A stretch of 64,000 bases of DNA from Halorubellus salinus (GTDB lineage: Archaea > Halobacteriota > Halobacteria > Halobacteriales > Natrialbaceae): the NCBI RefSeq assembly GCF_020567525.1, contig NZ_JAJCVI010000006.1:248001-312000 (forward strand), in the 5' to 3' direction. The position numbers and the translations under genes were made by a program. Numbering within the stretch: the first letter of the stretch is position 1; the number at the start of each line of letters is the position of its first letter. This document shows, in pieces, positions 51,242 to 60,538 of this stretch. The notes under the pieces were generated by a model. The model saw only the letters and a program-made list of their open reading frames with translations, did not search any database and had not been told where the DNA came from.

Positions 51242-52039
51242 ATGCAACTCGACGAAGGCTTCGAGCACGTGGACGTCGACCTCGCGGACGGGGTCGCGCA
51301 CGTCACGCTCGCTCGACCGGACGCGCACAACGCGCTGGACGTGGACACCGCGATCGACCTGAAGGACGCGCTGGCCGCGGCGACGGCCGCGAGCGACGTC
51401 CGGTGCGTCGTCCTCGAGGGCGACGGCGGGACGTTCTGTTCGGGCGCGGACCTCGCCGCGTTCGAGGGCGACGAGACCGATCAGCGGCGCCTGGACCGCG
51501 TCGCGACGCGACTGCACGCCGCCGTCAGGACGCTCGCGACGAGCGACGTCCCCACCATCTCCGCGGTGAACGGCGTCGCGGCCGGTGGCGGGTTCGGGCT
51601 CGCGCTCGCGAGCGACCTCGTGCTCGCGCACCAGACCGCGCGCTTCGAGTACTCGTATCCCCGCGTCGGGCTCTCCGGGGACGCCGGCGCGACGTGGTTC
51701 CTCCCGCGGCTCGTCGGGATGCGCCGCGCCCGCGAGTTCCTCCTCCTCGACGAACCCGTCTCGGCCACCGAAGCCGTCGAGATGGGGCTCGCGACCGAGG
51801 TCGTCGACGCCGACGACTGGGACGACCGCGTCGACGAGGTCGCGACCGACCTCGCGAGCGGCCCGACGAAGGCGTACGCGGCCGCGAAGGCGCTCCTGAA
51901 CCGCTCGTACGAACGCACGCTCAACACCCAGCTCACCGCGGAGAAGGACGCGATCGCGCGACTCGCCAGGACCGACGACTACGCCGCCGGCTACGAGGCG
52001 TTCTTCTCGAAGACCGAGCCGGCGTTCCGAGGTGAGTGA
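51242..52039 (+). CDS. Enoyl-CoA hydratase/isomerase (PaaG-like crotonase)
   Basis: A 265-residue crotonase-fold enzyme. Oxyanion-hole segments are FCSGADLAAF and NGVAAGGGFGLALASDL. The usual hydratase Glu pair is absent: the segment reads YPRVGLSGDAGATWFLPRLVG, which matches the PaaG/enoyl-CoA isomerase type, where the Asp of the DxG loop is catalytic. Isomerase activity is therefore likelier than hydration. The C-terminal helix ends YEAFFSKTEPAFRG, typical of the family. The next gene begins 2 nt downstream, so they form an operon. The CoA substrate is unknown. Confidence 0.9.
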   Translation: MQLDEGFEHVDVDLADGVAHVTLARPDAHNALDVDTAIDLKDALAAATAASDVRCVVLEGDGGTFCSGADLAAFEGDETDQRRLDRVATRLHAAVRTLATSDVPTISAVNGVAAGGGFGLALASDLVLAHQTARFEYSYPRVGLSGDAGATWFLPRLVGMRRAREFLLLDEPVSATEAVEMGLATEVVDADDWDDRVDEVATDLASGPTKAYAAAKALLNRSYERTLNTQLTAEKDAIARLARTDDYAAGYEAFFSKTEPAFRGE

Positions 52040-52041
52040 CG

Positions 52042-53019
52042 ATGAGTGACGACTCCCTCACGGTCGCGGTGCTGCGCGAGACCGTCCACGGCATCCCCAT
52101 CGACGACTACGTCGCGGCGCTGCGCGACCGCCTCCCCGAGCACGAGGTCGTGCTCGCGCGCACGCCCAGCGAGGAACGCGAGGTCGTCCAGGACGCCGAC
52201 GTCGTCGCCGGCATGAACATCAGCGACGCCGTCCTCGAGGCGTTCGGCGACGACGTCGAGTTGTTCGCGTGCGCGTTCGCCGGCACCGGCCACCTCCCGA
52301 TGGACGCGCTCCGCGACCGCGGCGTCGCGGTGACGAACGCCTCGGGGGTCCACGGGCCGAACATGGGCGAGCACGCGCTGGCGTGCATCCTCTCGTTCGC
52401 CCGACGGTTCCACGTCGCGCGCCGACAGGGCGACGACGACGTCTGGCGGTCGTACCCGACCCACGAGCTCGCCGGCTCCACGGTCACGGTCGTCGGGATG
52501 GGCGCCATCGGGACCGCGGTCGCCGAACGCCTCGACGCGTTCGACGTCGAGACCGTCGGCGTCCGCCACTCGCCGGAGAAGGGCGGCCCCGTCGACCGCG
52601 TCGTCGGGTACGACGACGCGGCGGGCGTCGAGGCCGCGTTCGCGGACTCCTCGTACGTCGTGCTCGCGTGCCCGCTCACCGACACCACGGCGGGGCTCGT
52701 CGACCACGAGGCGTTCGTGACGATGCCCAGCGACGCCGTCCTCGTGAACATGGCCCGCGGCCCCGTCGTCGACACCGACGACCTCGTCTCCGCGATCCGC
52801 CGCCACGAGATCCGCGGCGCCGCACTCGACGTCACCGACCCCGAACCGCTCCCCTCGGGCCACCCGCTCTGGGACTTCGACAACGTCCTCGTCACGCCGC
52901 ACAACGCCGGGCACACGCCGAACTACTACGAGCGCCTCGCGGACATCCTCGCCGAGAACGTCGAGCGCCTCGCGGACGGTCGCGTCGACGACGAGGGCTT
53001 CGAGAACCAGGTCGCCTGA
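52042..53019 (+). CDS. D-2-hydroxyacid dehydrogenase family protein
   Basis: A 325-residue NAD(P)-dependent oxidoreductase. The Rossmann motif is VVGMGAIGTAVAERL. Catalytic residues are visible as Arg in NMARGPVVDTDDL, Glu in DVTDPEPLPSGHPLW and His in VTPHNAGHTPNYY. The hydrophobic core GVHGPNMGEHALACILSF is typical of the family. Substrate (glyoxylate, phosphoglycerate-like or other) cannot be told. ATG at 52042 was chosen; a GTG at 52036 would overlap the crotonase stop and is also possible. Part of a two-gene unit. Confidence 0.9.
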   Translation: MSDDSLTVAVLRETVHGIPIDDYVAALRDRLPEHEVVLARTPSEEREVVQDADVVAGMNISDAVLEAFGDDVELFACAFAGTGHLPMDALRDRGVAVTNASGVHGPNMGEHALACILSFARRFHVARRQGDDDVWRSYPTHELAGSTVTVVGMGAIGTAVAERLDAFDVETVGVRHSPEKGGPVDRVVGYDDAAGVEAAFADSSYVVLACPLTDTTAGLVDHEAFVTMPSDAVLVNMARGPVVDTDDLVSAIRRHEIRGAALDVTDPEPLPSGHPLWDFDNVLVTPHNAGHTPNYYERLADILAENVERLADGRVDDEGFENQVA

Positions 53020-53085
53020 ACGCCCGTTCGTTCGCGGCCGCGGCTACCACCCACGCTTTTGCTGGCGGCGACGCCTCGTGGACGC

Positions 53086-53877
53086 ATGAGCGAGTCGAAC
53101 GACTGGCCGTCGTTCGCGCGTCGCGCCGCACTCACCGGGATCGCCACCATGCTCCCCGTGTTCGTCACGATCGCCGCGCTCCTGTTCGCGTGGAGCGTCC
53201 TCTCGGGTTTCCTGCGCCCCATCGCGGACGTCGTCCTGTTCTTCTTCTTCGGCGAGACCTTCCCCGTGACCGTCCTCGAGGTCGCGGTCGGCGTGACGCT
53301 GCTCGCGCTGACCGTGCTCGTCGGCGCGGTCGCGGAAGCCCGCGGCGAGGAGTCGACGCTCGCGGGAAAGCTCGAGAGCGGCGTCGCCGCCGTCCCCGTC
53401 GTCGGGACCATCTACGAGACCGCCGGTCGCCTGAGCGAGATGTTCTTCGAGAACGACACCGGGAGCTTCCAGGAGGTCGTGCTCGTCGAACTCCCCGACG
53501 AGGGCCTGCACACGCTCGGGTTCGTCACCGCGGCGCCGCCCGAGAGCGTCCAGGACGCCGTCGACGCCGACCTCACCGTGTTCGTCCCGCTCGCCCCGAA
53601 CCCCGTGATGGCGGGGTTCCTCGCGAACGTCTCGCGCGACCAGGTGACCGACGTCGACATGAGCGTCGAGGAAGGCGTCCAGTCCGTGATGACCACGGGC
53701 GTTGCCACCGGCCAGGGGTTCGACGGCGACCCGCTTGGCGGTGACTGCGACGACAGCAGCGACGACGGCGGCGGGGAGCACGCGGGCGACGGCGGTGACG
53801 AGGCAGCGAGCATCGCGGGACTCGACGCGGAACCGGTCACCGCCGACGAGATAGACGGCTGGCCCCGGGACGGCTAG
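53086..53877 (+). CDS. DUF502-family membrane protein
   Basis: A 263-residue protein with two membrane segments (about 14-45, GIATMLPVFVTIAALLFAWSVL, and about 65-90, VTVLEVAVGVTLLALTVLVGAVA), then a cytosolic-type domain with VPVVGTIYETAGRLSEMFF and FQEVVLVELPDEGLHTLGFVT, the recognisable DUF502 core. The C-terminal 50 residues are an acidic, Gly/Asp-rich tail. Function is unknown. The ATG at 53086 (MSESNDWPSF) is preferred over one nine codons upstream. Its stop codon directly abuts the stop of the convergent gene. Confidence 0.85.
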   Translation: MSESNDWPSFARRAALTGIATMLPVFVTIAALLFAWSVLSGFLRPIADVVLFFFFGETFPVTVLEVAVGVTLLALTVLVGAVAEARGEESTLAGKLESGVAAVPVVGTIYETAGRLSEMFFENDTGSFQEVVLVELPDEGLHTLGFVTAAPPESVQDAVDADLTVFVPLAPNPVMAGFLANVSRDQVTDVDMSVEEGVQSVMTTGVATGQGFDGDPLGGDCDDSSDDGGGEHAGDGGDEAASIAGLDAEPVTADEIDGWPRDG

Positions 53878-54291
53878 TCAGCGCCTGGTCGTCACCGCGT
53901 CCCGGTATCCGGCGCGTGCCTCGACGGCGAGGTACGAGAGCGCGGCGACCGCGACGAACGCCACGCCGACCGCGCGGACGCCGACGCCGAGTGCATCGTG
54001 GAGCGTGCCACCGAACGCGATGGCTGCGAGCGCGGCGACGGCCGCGACCGCGAGGAACGCGAGGAACCGCCAGCGCGATTCGACGGTGACGGTCCCGTCC
54101 TCGCCGCGTGCGGCGAGGTAGAGGTGCGCGCCGCCGAACACGAGGACGTTGAACACGACCGCTCCCGCCGTCGCGACGGCGGTGCTGAGCGAGTACGCGC
54201 GGACGAGCCACGACACCGCAGCGAGCGTGGCGAACGCGGCGAGGACCGCAACGGCGTGGACGAGCGTCTCGGTGCGTCGAACGGAGGACAT
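53878..54291 (-). CDS. Four-helix membrane protein, unknown function
   Basis: A 137-residue protein not recognised. Four hydrophobic segments are visible: TLVHAVAVLAAFATLAAVSW, STAVATAGAVVFNVLVFGG, FLAFLAVAAVAALAAIAFG and AVGVAFVAVAALSYLAV. A short charged loop (ARGEDGTVTVESRW) separates helices 2 and 3. The last 12 residues are basic, placing the C-terminus inside. ATG at 54291 chosen over one three codons upstream. It converges on the DUF502 gene with no spacer. Confidence 0.6.
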   Translation of the reverse strand: MSSVRRTETLVHAVAVLAAFATLAAVSWLVRAYSLSTAVATAGAVVFNVLVFGGAHLYLAARGEDGTVTVESRWRFLAFLAVAAVAALAAIAFGGTLHDALGVGVRAVGVAFVAVAALSYLAVEARAGYRDAVTTRR

Positions 54292-54393
54292 CGCGCACAA
54301 CGACGGCTCGTCGTCTCGTAAGTTTTCTGTCTATATCCGGTCCAGCGTCACCGGATCGTCGGCTTCGAGACCGCCGGCAGGTTCGGCAGCTAT

Positions 54394-55428
54394 CTACAGC
54401 CAGCCGTCGCGCGCGAGCAGTTCGCCGTTGAGGACGCTCGCACCTGCGGCACCGCGGATGGTGTTGTGCGCGAGACAGTTGTACTGGACGCCCGCGGGCG
54501 TCTCCTGGACGCCACCGGCCGCGACCATCATCCCGCCGCCGAGCATGCGGTCCATGCGGGGCTGCGGGCGGTCCGGCTCCTCGAACACCTTCACGAGCGG
54601 CTCCGGGGACGACGGCAGGTCCGCGCTCGGCGCCGCCGCGAGCGCGTCCTCGACGTCCGCGACCGAGGGGTCGTCCGCGAGCTCGGCCCACACGTTCTCC
54701 AGGTGCCCGTCGATCGTCGGCACGCGGTTACACGACGCCGACACCTCGGCGTCGTGCAGCGACAGTTCCGCGCCGTCGAACGCACCGAGGAGCTTCCGGG
54801 ACTCGGACTCCATCTTCGCCTCCTCGCCGCCGATGTGCGGGACGACGTTGTCGATGATCTCCATCGAACTCACGCCCGAGTAGCCCGCGCCACTCACGGC
54901 CTGCAAGGTCGAGACGTGCACGCGTTCGAGCCCGAAGGAATCGAGCGCCGCGAGCGTCGGCACCATCGTGATCGTCGAACAGTTCGGGTTCTTCACGAGC
55001 GCGCCGTCCCACCCGCGTTCGTCGCGCTGCACCTCGATGAGCTGCATGTGGTCGGCGTTCACCTCGGGGATGACGAGCGGGACGTCGTCGTCCATCCGCG
55101 CGTTCGAGGAATTCGACGAGACGACGTAGCCCGCTTCGGCGAACGCCGGCTCCACCTGCTCGCCGACGCTCGATGGAAGCGACGAGAAGATGAGGTCCAC
55201 GTCGTCGGGGACCGCACTCGGGTCGGTCTCGACGACGGTCGTCGCCGCGACGTCCTCCGGGATCGGCGCGTCCACGCGCCACTTCGCGACCTCCCGATAG
55301 TCGTGGCCCGCGGACTCGTCGCTCGCCGTGAGTGCCGCGATCTCGAAGTCCGGATGTGGGTCGAGAAGCTGGATGAGTCGCTGCCCTACTGCTCCCGTGG
55401 CGCCAAGGACGCCGACGCGTACGCTCAT
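54394..55428 (-). CDS. asd: Aspartate-semialdehyde dehydrogenase
   Basis: Reduces aspartyl phosphate to aspartate semialdehyde, the branch point to Thr, Met and Lys. The 344-residue protein has the NADP-binding GATGAVGQRL (9-18), the active-site Cys C150 in KNPNCSTITM, the LQAVSGAGYSGV loop, and the substrate-binding His in NRVPTIDGHLENVW. The archaeal/fungal-type subgroup fits the length and the NPNCSTI motif. ATG at 55428 (MSVRVGVLGATG) begins right at the Rossmann strand. Divergent from the regulator at 55.5 kb. Confidence 0.95.
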   Translation of the reverse strand: MSVRVGVLGATGAVGQRLIQLLDPHPDFEIAALTASDESAGHDYREVAKWRVDAPIPEDVAATTVVETDPSAVPDDVDLIFSSLPSSVGEQVEPAFAEAGYVVSSNSSNARMDDDVPLVIPEVNADHMQLIEVQRDERGWDGALVKNPNCSTITMVPTLAALDSFGLERVHVSTLQAVSGAGYSGVSSMEIIDNVVPHIGGEEAKMESESRKLLGAFDGAELSLHDAEVSASCNRVPTIDGHLENVWAELADDPSVADVEDALAAAPSADLPSSPEPLVKVFEEPDRPQPRMDRMLGGGMMVAAGGVQETPAGVQYNCLAHNTIRGAAGASVLNGELLARDGWL

Positions 55429-55544
55429 GCTTACCACCACCGTCGGCTTCGGGCACGCAAAGACCTTCGGATGCCGTCACCGCTTGACGGGAGTCGCGGC
55501 TCGAGGAGCGGAAGTATATAACCGGGCCGCCGCTGGTAGCAGGT

Positions 55545-56450
55545 ATGCAGACGCACATCGTCCCGGTCGGGTTCGATTACGACCGGCTCATCGCGCCCCT
55601 CGTCCGCGACCAGTTCGACGTGGAGCGCGTCATCCTCCTCGAGGGCGCGGTCGGGTCGGAGGCGAACGTCGAGTACAGTCAGAACCTCTCGGAGAAGCTC
55701 GAGAAGGACTTCCAGAACCTCCTGGGGGCGGACACGGAGCGCGTGATGGTCGTCGACGTCTACGACTACGACGCGGCGTTCGAGCAAGCGTACGACCTCA
55801 TCACGGCGGAGCTCGACCTCGGGAACGAGGTGTGGGTGAACATCGCGGCGATGCCGCGAACGGTGTCGTTCGCGTTCGCGACCGCCGCGCACTCGTTGAT
55901 GGTGGAGCGCGAGGACGAGCGCGAGCGAATCCACACGTACTACACGGCGCCCGAGAAGTACCTGGAGACCGAGCTCGCGGAGGAGCTCCGCCGCCAGCAG
56001 GACCTGCTCGCGGATCTGGAGGACGCGGGCGTCGAAGACGACCTGCGCGAGCGGGTCGCGGACCGGCTCGCGTCGTCGCGGGATCTCCTGGAGGAGTTCG
56101 ACGAGCGCGGGACGACCATCGGCGCGAAGACGTTCGACGACGGGCACGTCGTCGAGCTGCCGGTGGCGTCGTTCTCGAACGTGAAGCCGTTCGAGGAGGT
56201 CATCCTGTTCAAGCTCGGCGAGCACGGCGAGTTCGAGAGCGTGAGCGAACTCGCCGAATCCCTGGCCGCGGAGTTGAACGAGGAGTACACCGACAGCTTC
56301 CGGTCGAAGGTCATCTACAACGTCGACCGGCTCGGACCAGGTGGGAAGGGGTACATCGAGCAGGAGTCGGCGGGGAAGTCGTATCGGACCAGGTTGTCGC
56401 GCATCGGCGAGCTCTGGGTGCGCGCGCACTCCGACCAGGGCGAGGAGTGA
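55545..56450 (+). CDS. HFX_2341-family transcriptional regulator (CARF-like domain plus winged helix)
   Basis: A 301-residue two-domain protein. The N-terminal half (1-140) is a Rossmann-like domain beginning MQTHIVPVGFDYDRLIAP, with VWVNIAAMPRTVSFAFATAAH as the probable ligand loop, resembling CARF domains of Csa3-type regulators. A coiled region (140-195) leads to a winged helix-turn-helix (about 205-300; FEEVILFKLGEHGEFESVSELAESL, YNVDRLGPGGKGYIEQ). The family is conserved in haloarchaea. GTATATAACC at 55514-55523, about 27 nt before the ATG, gives a leaderless mRNA. No CRISPR genes are nearby. Ligand and targets are unknown. Confidence 0.82.
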   Translation: MQTHIVPVGFDYDRLIAPLVRDQFDVERVILLEGAVGSEANVEYSQNLSEKLEKDFQNLLGADTERVMVVDVYDYDAAFEQAYDLITAELDLGNEVWVNIAAMPRTVSFAFATAAHSLMVEREDERERIHTYYTAPEKYLETELAEELRRQQDLLADLEDAGVEDDLRERVADRLASSRDLLEEFDERGTTIGAKTFDDGHVVELPVASFSNVKPFEEVILFKLGEHGEFESVSELAESLAAELNEEYTDSFRSKVIYNVDRLGPGGKGYIEQESAGKSYRTRLSRIGELWVRAHSDQGEE

Positions 56451-56516
56451 GGTCCCGGAACCGAGACTCGAGCGAGTCGCGGAAAGCACTTACCGTCGGT
56501 CGCCGACGAACCGCCC

Positions 56517-56984
56517 GTGAAGCGTCGAACCCTCCTCGCTGGCGCGGTCGGGAGCGTCCTCGCTGGCACGGTCGTCTTCTTCGGCGAGATCGTCGACTTC
56601 GCTCGCGCCGACGCACGCGACGCGGTGTCGCTCGACGTCGACCCGAGCGTCCTCACGCCGGCGTCGCCCGAGGCGACCGCGACGGTTCGGAACAACGCGC
56701 TCGTGCCGGTTCGCACGAACCTCGCCGCGTGGAAGGTGTATCACGACGGCGACGTCGTCGTCCCCGACGGCTGGGTCCAGCCGCTGCACGAACTCGCACC
56801 CGGCGAGTCCCACGCGTACACCGTCCGGCTGGGTGGCGAACCGACGGAGATCGCGTCCAGCGACTCGACCGTCTACCTCGGCGACGTCGACCCCGGCGAG
56901 TACGCGTTCCGGCTCGACGTCGGCGTCGGCGACGACCGGTCGCGGACGCTCGAAGCGCGGTTCCGCGTCGAACCGGGCGAGTGA
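56517..56984 (+). CDS. Predicted exported beta-sandwich protein
   Basis: A 155-residue protein starting with GTG (KRRTLLAGAVGSVLAGTVVFF), a signal-like segment with KRR, possibly Tat-dependent or an uncleaved membrane anchor. The rest is beta-rich with an immunoglobulin/CARDB-like pattern: ATVRNNALVPVRTNLAAWKVYHDG, HELAPGESHAYTVRLGG, GEYAFRLDVGVGDDRSR. No catalytic motif is visible. A surface-located binding or structural role is only a guess. No other gene follows for 740 nt. Confidence 0.65.
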   Translation: MKRRTLLAGAVGSVLAGTVVFFGEIVDFARADARDAVSLDVDPSVLTPASPEATATVRNNALVPVRTNLAAWKVYHDGDVVVPDGWVQPLHELAPGESHAYTVRLGGEPTEIASSDSTVYLGDVDPGEYAFRLDVGVGDDRSRTLEARFRVEPGE

Positions 56985-57244
56985 ACGGACGACCGAGCGA
57001 GCGGACGAACGTCCACGTGATAGCTCGGGGTCGCGTCGCCTCCAGGACGGCTTCGACGACCGCGCTGACCGCTCCCGTTCACTCCCAGTCCGAACCGGAC
57101 CGCACCAGACCGCAACCGCATCACAACGAACCTCGTCCTCCCCAGCCGACTCCGCGCCGCGGCTCCCTGCGGTCGCCGCGGTGCTCGTCCCTCACACGGT
57201 ATCGACGCAGTCGCGCTCACTGTCGTTCGCGCGACCGCGTCACC

Positions 57245-57302
57245 GCGCGCCGGGACGTAGTGTCGGGGTTACTGCGCGCCGGGACGTGGTGTCGGGTCGC
57301 CG
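57245..57302. repeat. 29-bp direct repeat, two copies
   Basis: The unit beginning GCGCGCCGGGACGTRGTGTC occurs at 57245 and 57274 with few differences, and a weaker third copy (GAGACGTGGTGGCTGG) follows. It lies just upstream of the 25-bp repeat block. Confidence 0.8.
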
Positions 57303-57331
57303 CCAGTCGAGACGTGGTGGCTGGTCGCTGT

Positions 57332-57406
57332 GCGTGAGTGGATGTCGTGGGACCGCGCGTGAGTGGGTGTCGTGGGACCGCGCGTGAGTGGGTGTCGTGG
57401 GACCGC
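57332..57406. repeat. 25-bp tandem repeat, three copies
   Basis: Units start at 57332, 57357 and 57382 and begin GCGTGAGTGGGTGTCGTGGG; the first differs from the others by one base. They end in GACCGC before an AT-richer CTATCCTTTTG. The function is unknown; the position about 320 nt before valS is compatible with a regulatory array. Confidence 0.9.
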
Positions 57407-57724
57407 TATCCTTTTGCGTGCGGCGGGTCCAAGCGCTGGTATGGAGTCGTTCGCTGTCGCCGTAGTACGTCCCGTGGCCTGACAGCGGTGCCTTCGTTCT
57501 CGCGTCGCCACCAGTGACCGAGCAGTCGCTGGTGTCGGCGTCGCGTCGTGGGAGCGCGTCGCGTTCGCGAGCGAGAGCCACGGCACCGTCGACCGCATCG
57601 AGCGACACACCGACCAGCGAGCGAGCGTCCCGTGGTGCGCGCTCGCCGCGACCGCGCCGTCGACGACGGCGGCGCATCGAGAGTCTTAACCGAAGTATGC
57701 ACGACACACCGAGTAAGAGTACAC

Positions 57725-60385
57725 ATGCCAGCAGGTGACTACGAGCCGGAGCGAATCGAGGAGGAGTGGCAGGAGACGTGGGTCGACGAGGACGTCTACG
57801 CGTACGACGAGGACGCCGCCGTCGACTCGAACACCGTCTACAGCATCGACACGCCGCCGCCGACCGTGAGCGGGAGCCTCCACATGGGGCACCTCTACGG
57901 GCACACGCTCCAGGACTTCGCCGCGCGCTACCATCGGATGGCCGGCGACGAGGTCCTGTTCCCGTTCGGGTACGACGACAACGGCATCGCGAGCGAGCGC
58001 CTCACCGAGGAGGAACTCGGTATCCGCCACGGCGACTTCTCGCGCCGCGAGTTCCAGGAGAAGTGCCGGGAGGTCTGCAAGGGCTACGAGGCCGAGTTCA
58101 CGGAGAAGATGCAGGAACTCGGCACGAGCATCGACTGGAATCGCACGTACAAGACCATCGAGCCGCGCGTCCAGGAGATATCGCAGCTATCCTTCCTCGA
58201 CCTCTACGAGCAGGGCCGCGAGTACCGGAAGAAGGCGCCCGCGATCTGGTGTCCCGAGTGCGAGACCGCGATCTCGCAGGTCGAGATGGAGGACGCCGAC
58301 CGGCACACGCACTTCAACGACGTCCGGTTCGACCTCACCGAGCCGACGAGCGAGGGCCGCGACAGCTTCGTCATCGGGACGACCCGGCCCGAGTTGCTCC
58401 CGGCCTGTGTCAGCGTCTTCGTGCACCCGGACGACGACGAGAACGCCGACCTCGTCGGTGAGACCGCCGAAGTGCCGATCTTCGGGCACGAGGTCCCCAT
58501 CATCGAGGACGACCGCGTCGACCTGGAGAAGGGCACGGGCGTCGTGATGTGCTGTACGTTCGGCGACCAGAAGGACATCGAGTGGTATCAGGCGCACGAC
58601 CTCCCGCTGCGCGTCGCCATCGACGAGAGCGGGACGATGACGGACATAGCGGAGGCCTACGAGGGCCTGTCGACGCACGACGCGCGCGAGGAGATCGTCG
58701 AGGACCTCGAGGACGCCGGGCATCTCGTCGACCGCGAGCCCCACGAGCACACGGTGCAGGTCCACGAGCGCTGCGAGGTCGACGTCGAGTTCCGCGTCAG
58801 CCGCCAGTGGTACATCGACATCCTCGGCCACAAGGAGGAGTACCTGGAGGCCGGCCGGGAGATGGACTGGTATCCCGAGAAGATGTTCACGCGGTACGAG
58901 CACTGGATCGAGGGCCTGGAGTGGGACTGGCTCATCTCGCGTCAGCGCGACTCCGGCATCCCGTTCCCGGTGTGGTACTGCGAGGAGTGCGACCACGAGG
59001 TGCTCGCCGACCGCGAGCAGCTCCCCGCGGACCCGCTCGCTGACGACCCGCCCGTCGACGCGTGCCCGGAGTGCGGCCACGAGTCGTTCCGGCCGGAGGA
59101 GGACGTCCTCGACACGTGGGCGACGTCGAGCCTGACGCCGCTCATCAACGCGGACTGGGACCCGGAGACGCTCGGCGACGGCGAGCTCGCCGACGGCGAC
59201 CTCGCGAACCCCGAGCTGTATCCGTTCGACGTCCGCCCGCAGGGCCACGACATCATCAGCTTCTGGCTGTTCCACACGGTCGTCAAGTGCTACGAGCACA
59301 CCGGCGAGGTCCCCTTCGACTCGGTGCTCATCAACGGGTTCGTCCTCGACGAGAACCGCGAGAAGATGAGCAAGTCCAAGGGGAACGTCGTCGCGCCCAG
59401 CGAGGTCATCAGCGAGTACCCGATGGACGCCGTCCGCTACTGGGCCGCGAGCTCGGGCGTCGGCGACGACTTCCCGTACCGCGACACGGACATCGTCGCG
59501 GGCGAGAAGCTCATCCGGAAGCTCTGGAACGCCTCGAAGCTCGTCGACACCCTGACTGCCGACGACGCGACGCCGCCGAGCGAGCGCGACGGCCCCGCCG
59601 AGCTCGACACGCTCGACGAGTGGCTGCTCGCGGAGCTCGACGACCTCGTCGCTGACCTGACCGCGCACTTCGAGGTCCACGAGTACGCGAAGGCCCGGAA
59701 CCGCCTGCGGACGTTCTTCTGGAACACGTTCTGCGACGACTACCTCGAGATCGCGAAGGAACGGGACAGCGAGTCGACGCGGTACGCGCTCGCGCTCGCC
59801 CACGAGACGTTCCTGAAGCTGTGGGCGCCCGTGATGCCTCACGTCACGGAGGAGCTCTGGCACGAGTTCTACGTCGCGGGCGACGTCGCGGACGTCGACG
59901 CGGCGGCGACGAGCATCCACGTCGCGGACTGGCCCGAACCGCGCGGGTTCGACGCGGACCTCGCGGCGGGCGAGACCGCGATGGAGGTCATCTCAGCGCT
60001 CCGGAAGTACAAGACCGACGAACAGCTCGCGTTGAACGCGGACCTCGCGCACGTCGAGGTGTTCGGCGACATCACGGGCTTCGAGGACGCCATCACGGGC
60101 GTGATGCACGTCGACGAGCTCACCGTCCACGAGTCCTCGCCGGAGATCACGACCGAGGTCGCGGACGTCGACCTGGACTACTCGACGCTCGGCCCGAAGT
60201 ACGGCGGGCAGGTCAACGAGTTCGATAGCGCCATCGCGGACGGCGACTACGAGATCGCGGACGGCGAACTCCACGTCGCCGGCGAAGTGCTGGCCGCGGA
60301 CGAGTTCGAGGTGCGCGAGGAGCGCACGTACGCCGGCAGCGGCGAGATGGTCGAGACCGAGAACGCGGTCGTCGTCGTCCACTAG
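57725..60385 (+). CDS. valS: Valyl-tRNA synthetase
   Basis: Charges tRNA-Val. The 886-residue class I synthetase has the HIGH-equivalent HMGH (53-56) preceded by IDTPPPTVSGSLH, typical of ValS. The editing (CP1) domain includes FVIGTTRPELLPACVSVFV and the GTGVVMCCTFGDQKDIEW segment. Zinc-type Cys pairs are WCPEC and YCEEC...CPEC, and KMSKS lies at 547-551. A C-terminal anticodon domain and an acidic tail follow. The TWATSSLTP block distinguishes ValS from IleS and LeuS. The ATG at 57725 (MPAGDYEPERIEEEWQ) is the family-like start. Confidence 0.97.
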   Translation: MPAGDYEPERIEEEWQETWVDEDVYAYDEDAAVDSNTVYSIDTPPPTVSGSLHMGHLYGHTLQDFAARYHRMAGDEVLFPFGYDDNGIASERLTEEELGIRHGDFSRREFQEKCREVCKGYEAEFTEKMQELGTSIDWNRTYKTIEPRVQEISQLSFLDLYEQGREYRKKAPAIWCPECETAISQVEMEDADRHTHFNDVRFDLTEPTSEGRDSFVIGTTRPELLPACVSVFVHPDDDENADLVGETAEVPIFGHEVPIIEDDRVDLEKGTGVVMCCTFGDQKDIEWYQAHDLPLRVAIDESGTMTDIAEAYEGLSTHDAREEIVEDLEDAGHLVDREPHEHTVQVHERCEVDVEFRVSRQWYIDILGHKEEYLEAGREMDWYPEKMFTRYEHWIEGLEWDWLISRQRDSGIPFPVWYCEECDHEVLADREQLPADPLADDPPVDACPECGHESFRPEEDVLDTWATSSLTPLINADWDPETLGDGELADGDLANPELYPFDVRPQGHDIISFWLFHTVVKCYEHTGEVPFDSVLINGFVLDENREKMSKSKGNVVAPSEVISEYPMDAVRYWAASSGVGDDFPYRDTDIVAGEKLIRKLWNASKLVDTLTADDATPPSERDGPAELDTLDEWLLAELDDLVADLTAHFEVHEYAKARNRLRTFFWNTFCDDYLEIAKERDSESTRYALALAHETFLKLWAPVMPHVTEELWHEFYVAGDVADVDAAATSIHVADWPEPRGFDADLAAGETAMEVISALRKYKTDEQLALNADLAHVEVFGDITGFEDAITGVMHVDELTVHESSPEITTEVADVDLDYSTLGPKYGGQVNEFDSAIADGDYEIADGELHVAGEVLAADEFEVREERTYAGSGEMVETENAVVVVH

Positions 60386-60538
60386 CGACGACGCGTCGAG
60401 CCGCGGTCGGGCTCGAAGGCGAGTATTTTTCGCGGGTTATCGAGCTCGATGCGTGGTTACGGGCTCGTGCGCGACCACCTCACAGCCGAGAGCGGTTCAA
60501 TACGGTTGCACGTCCACTGTGGAGCGAGGTAGTTACGA

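Larger units (their letters stand above)
56985..57724. other. Long gene-free interval upstream of valS
   Basis: No gene is supported in these 740 nt. Translations in all frames are Arg/Ser/Pro-rich and unlike haloarchaeal proteins. The interval includes two tandem-repeat blocks (57245-57302 and 57332-57406). From 57407 to 57470 there are less GC-rich stretches (CTATCCTTTTGCG). The TATA-like GTCTTAACC near 57683-57691 is about 38 nt before the valS ATG. A tRNA-dependent leader, a non-coding RNA or a decayed gene could hide here, but none can be shown. Confidence 0.5.

Noticed and set aside
57440-57481. 13-codon upstream ORF in the valS leader
   Set aside because: It is too short, has no conserved Val-codon run and no promoter spacing that would support attenuation control.
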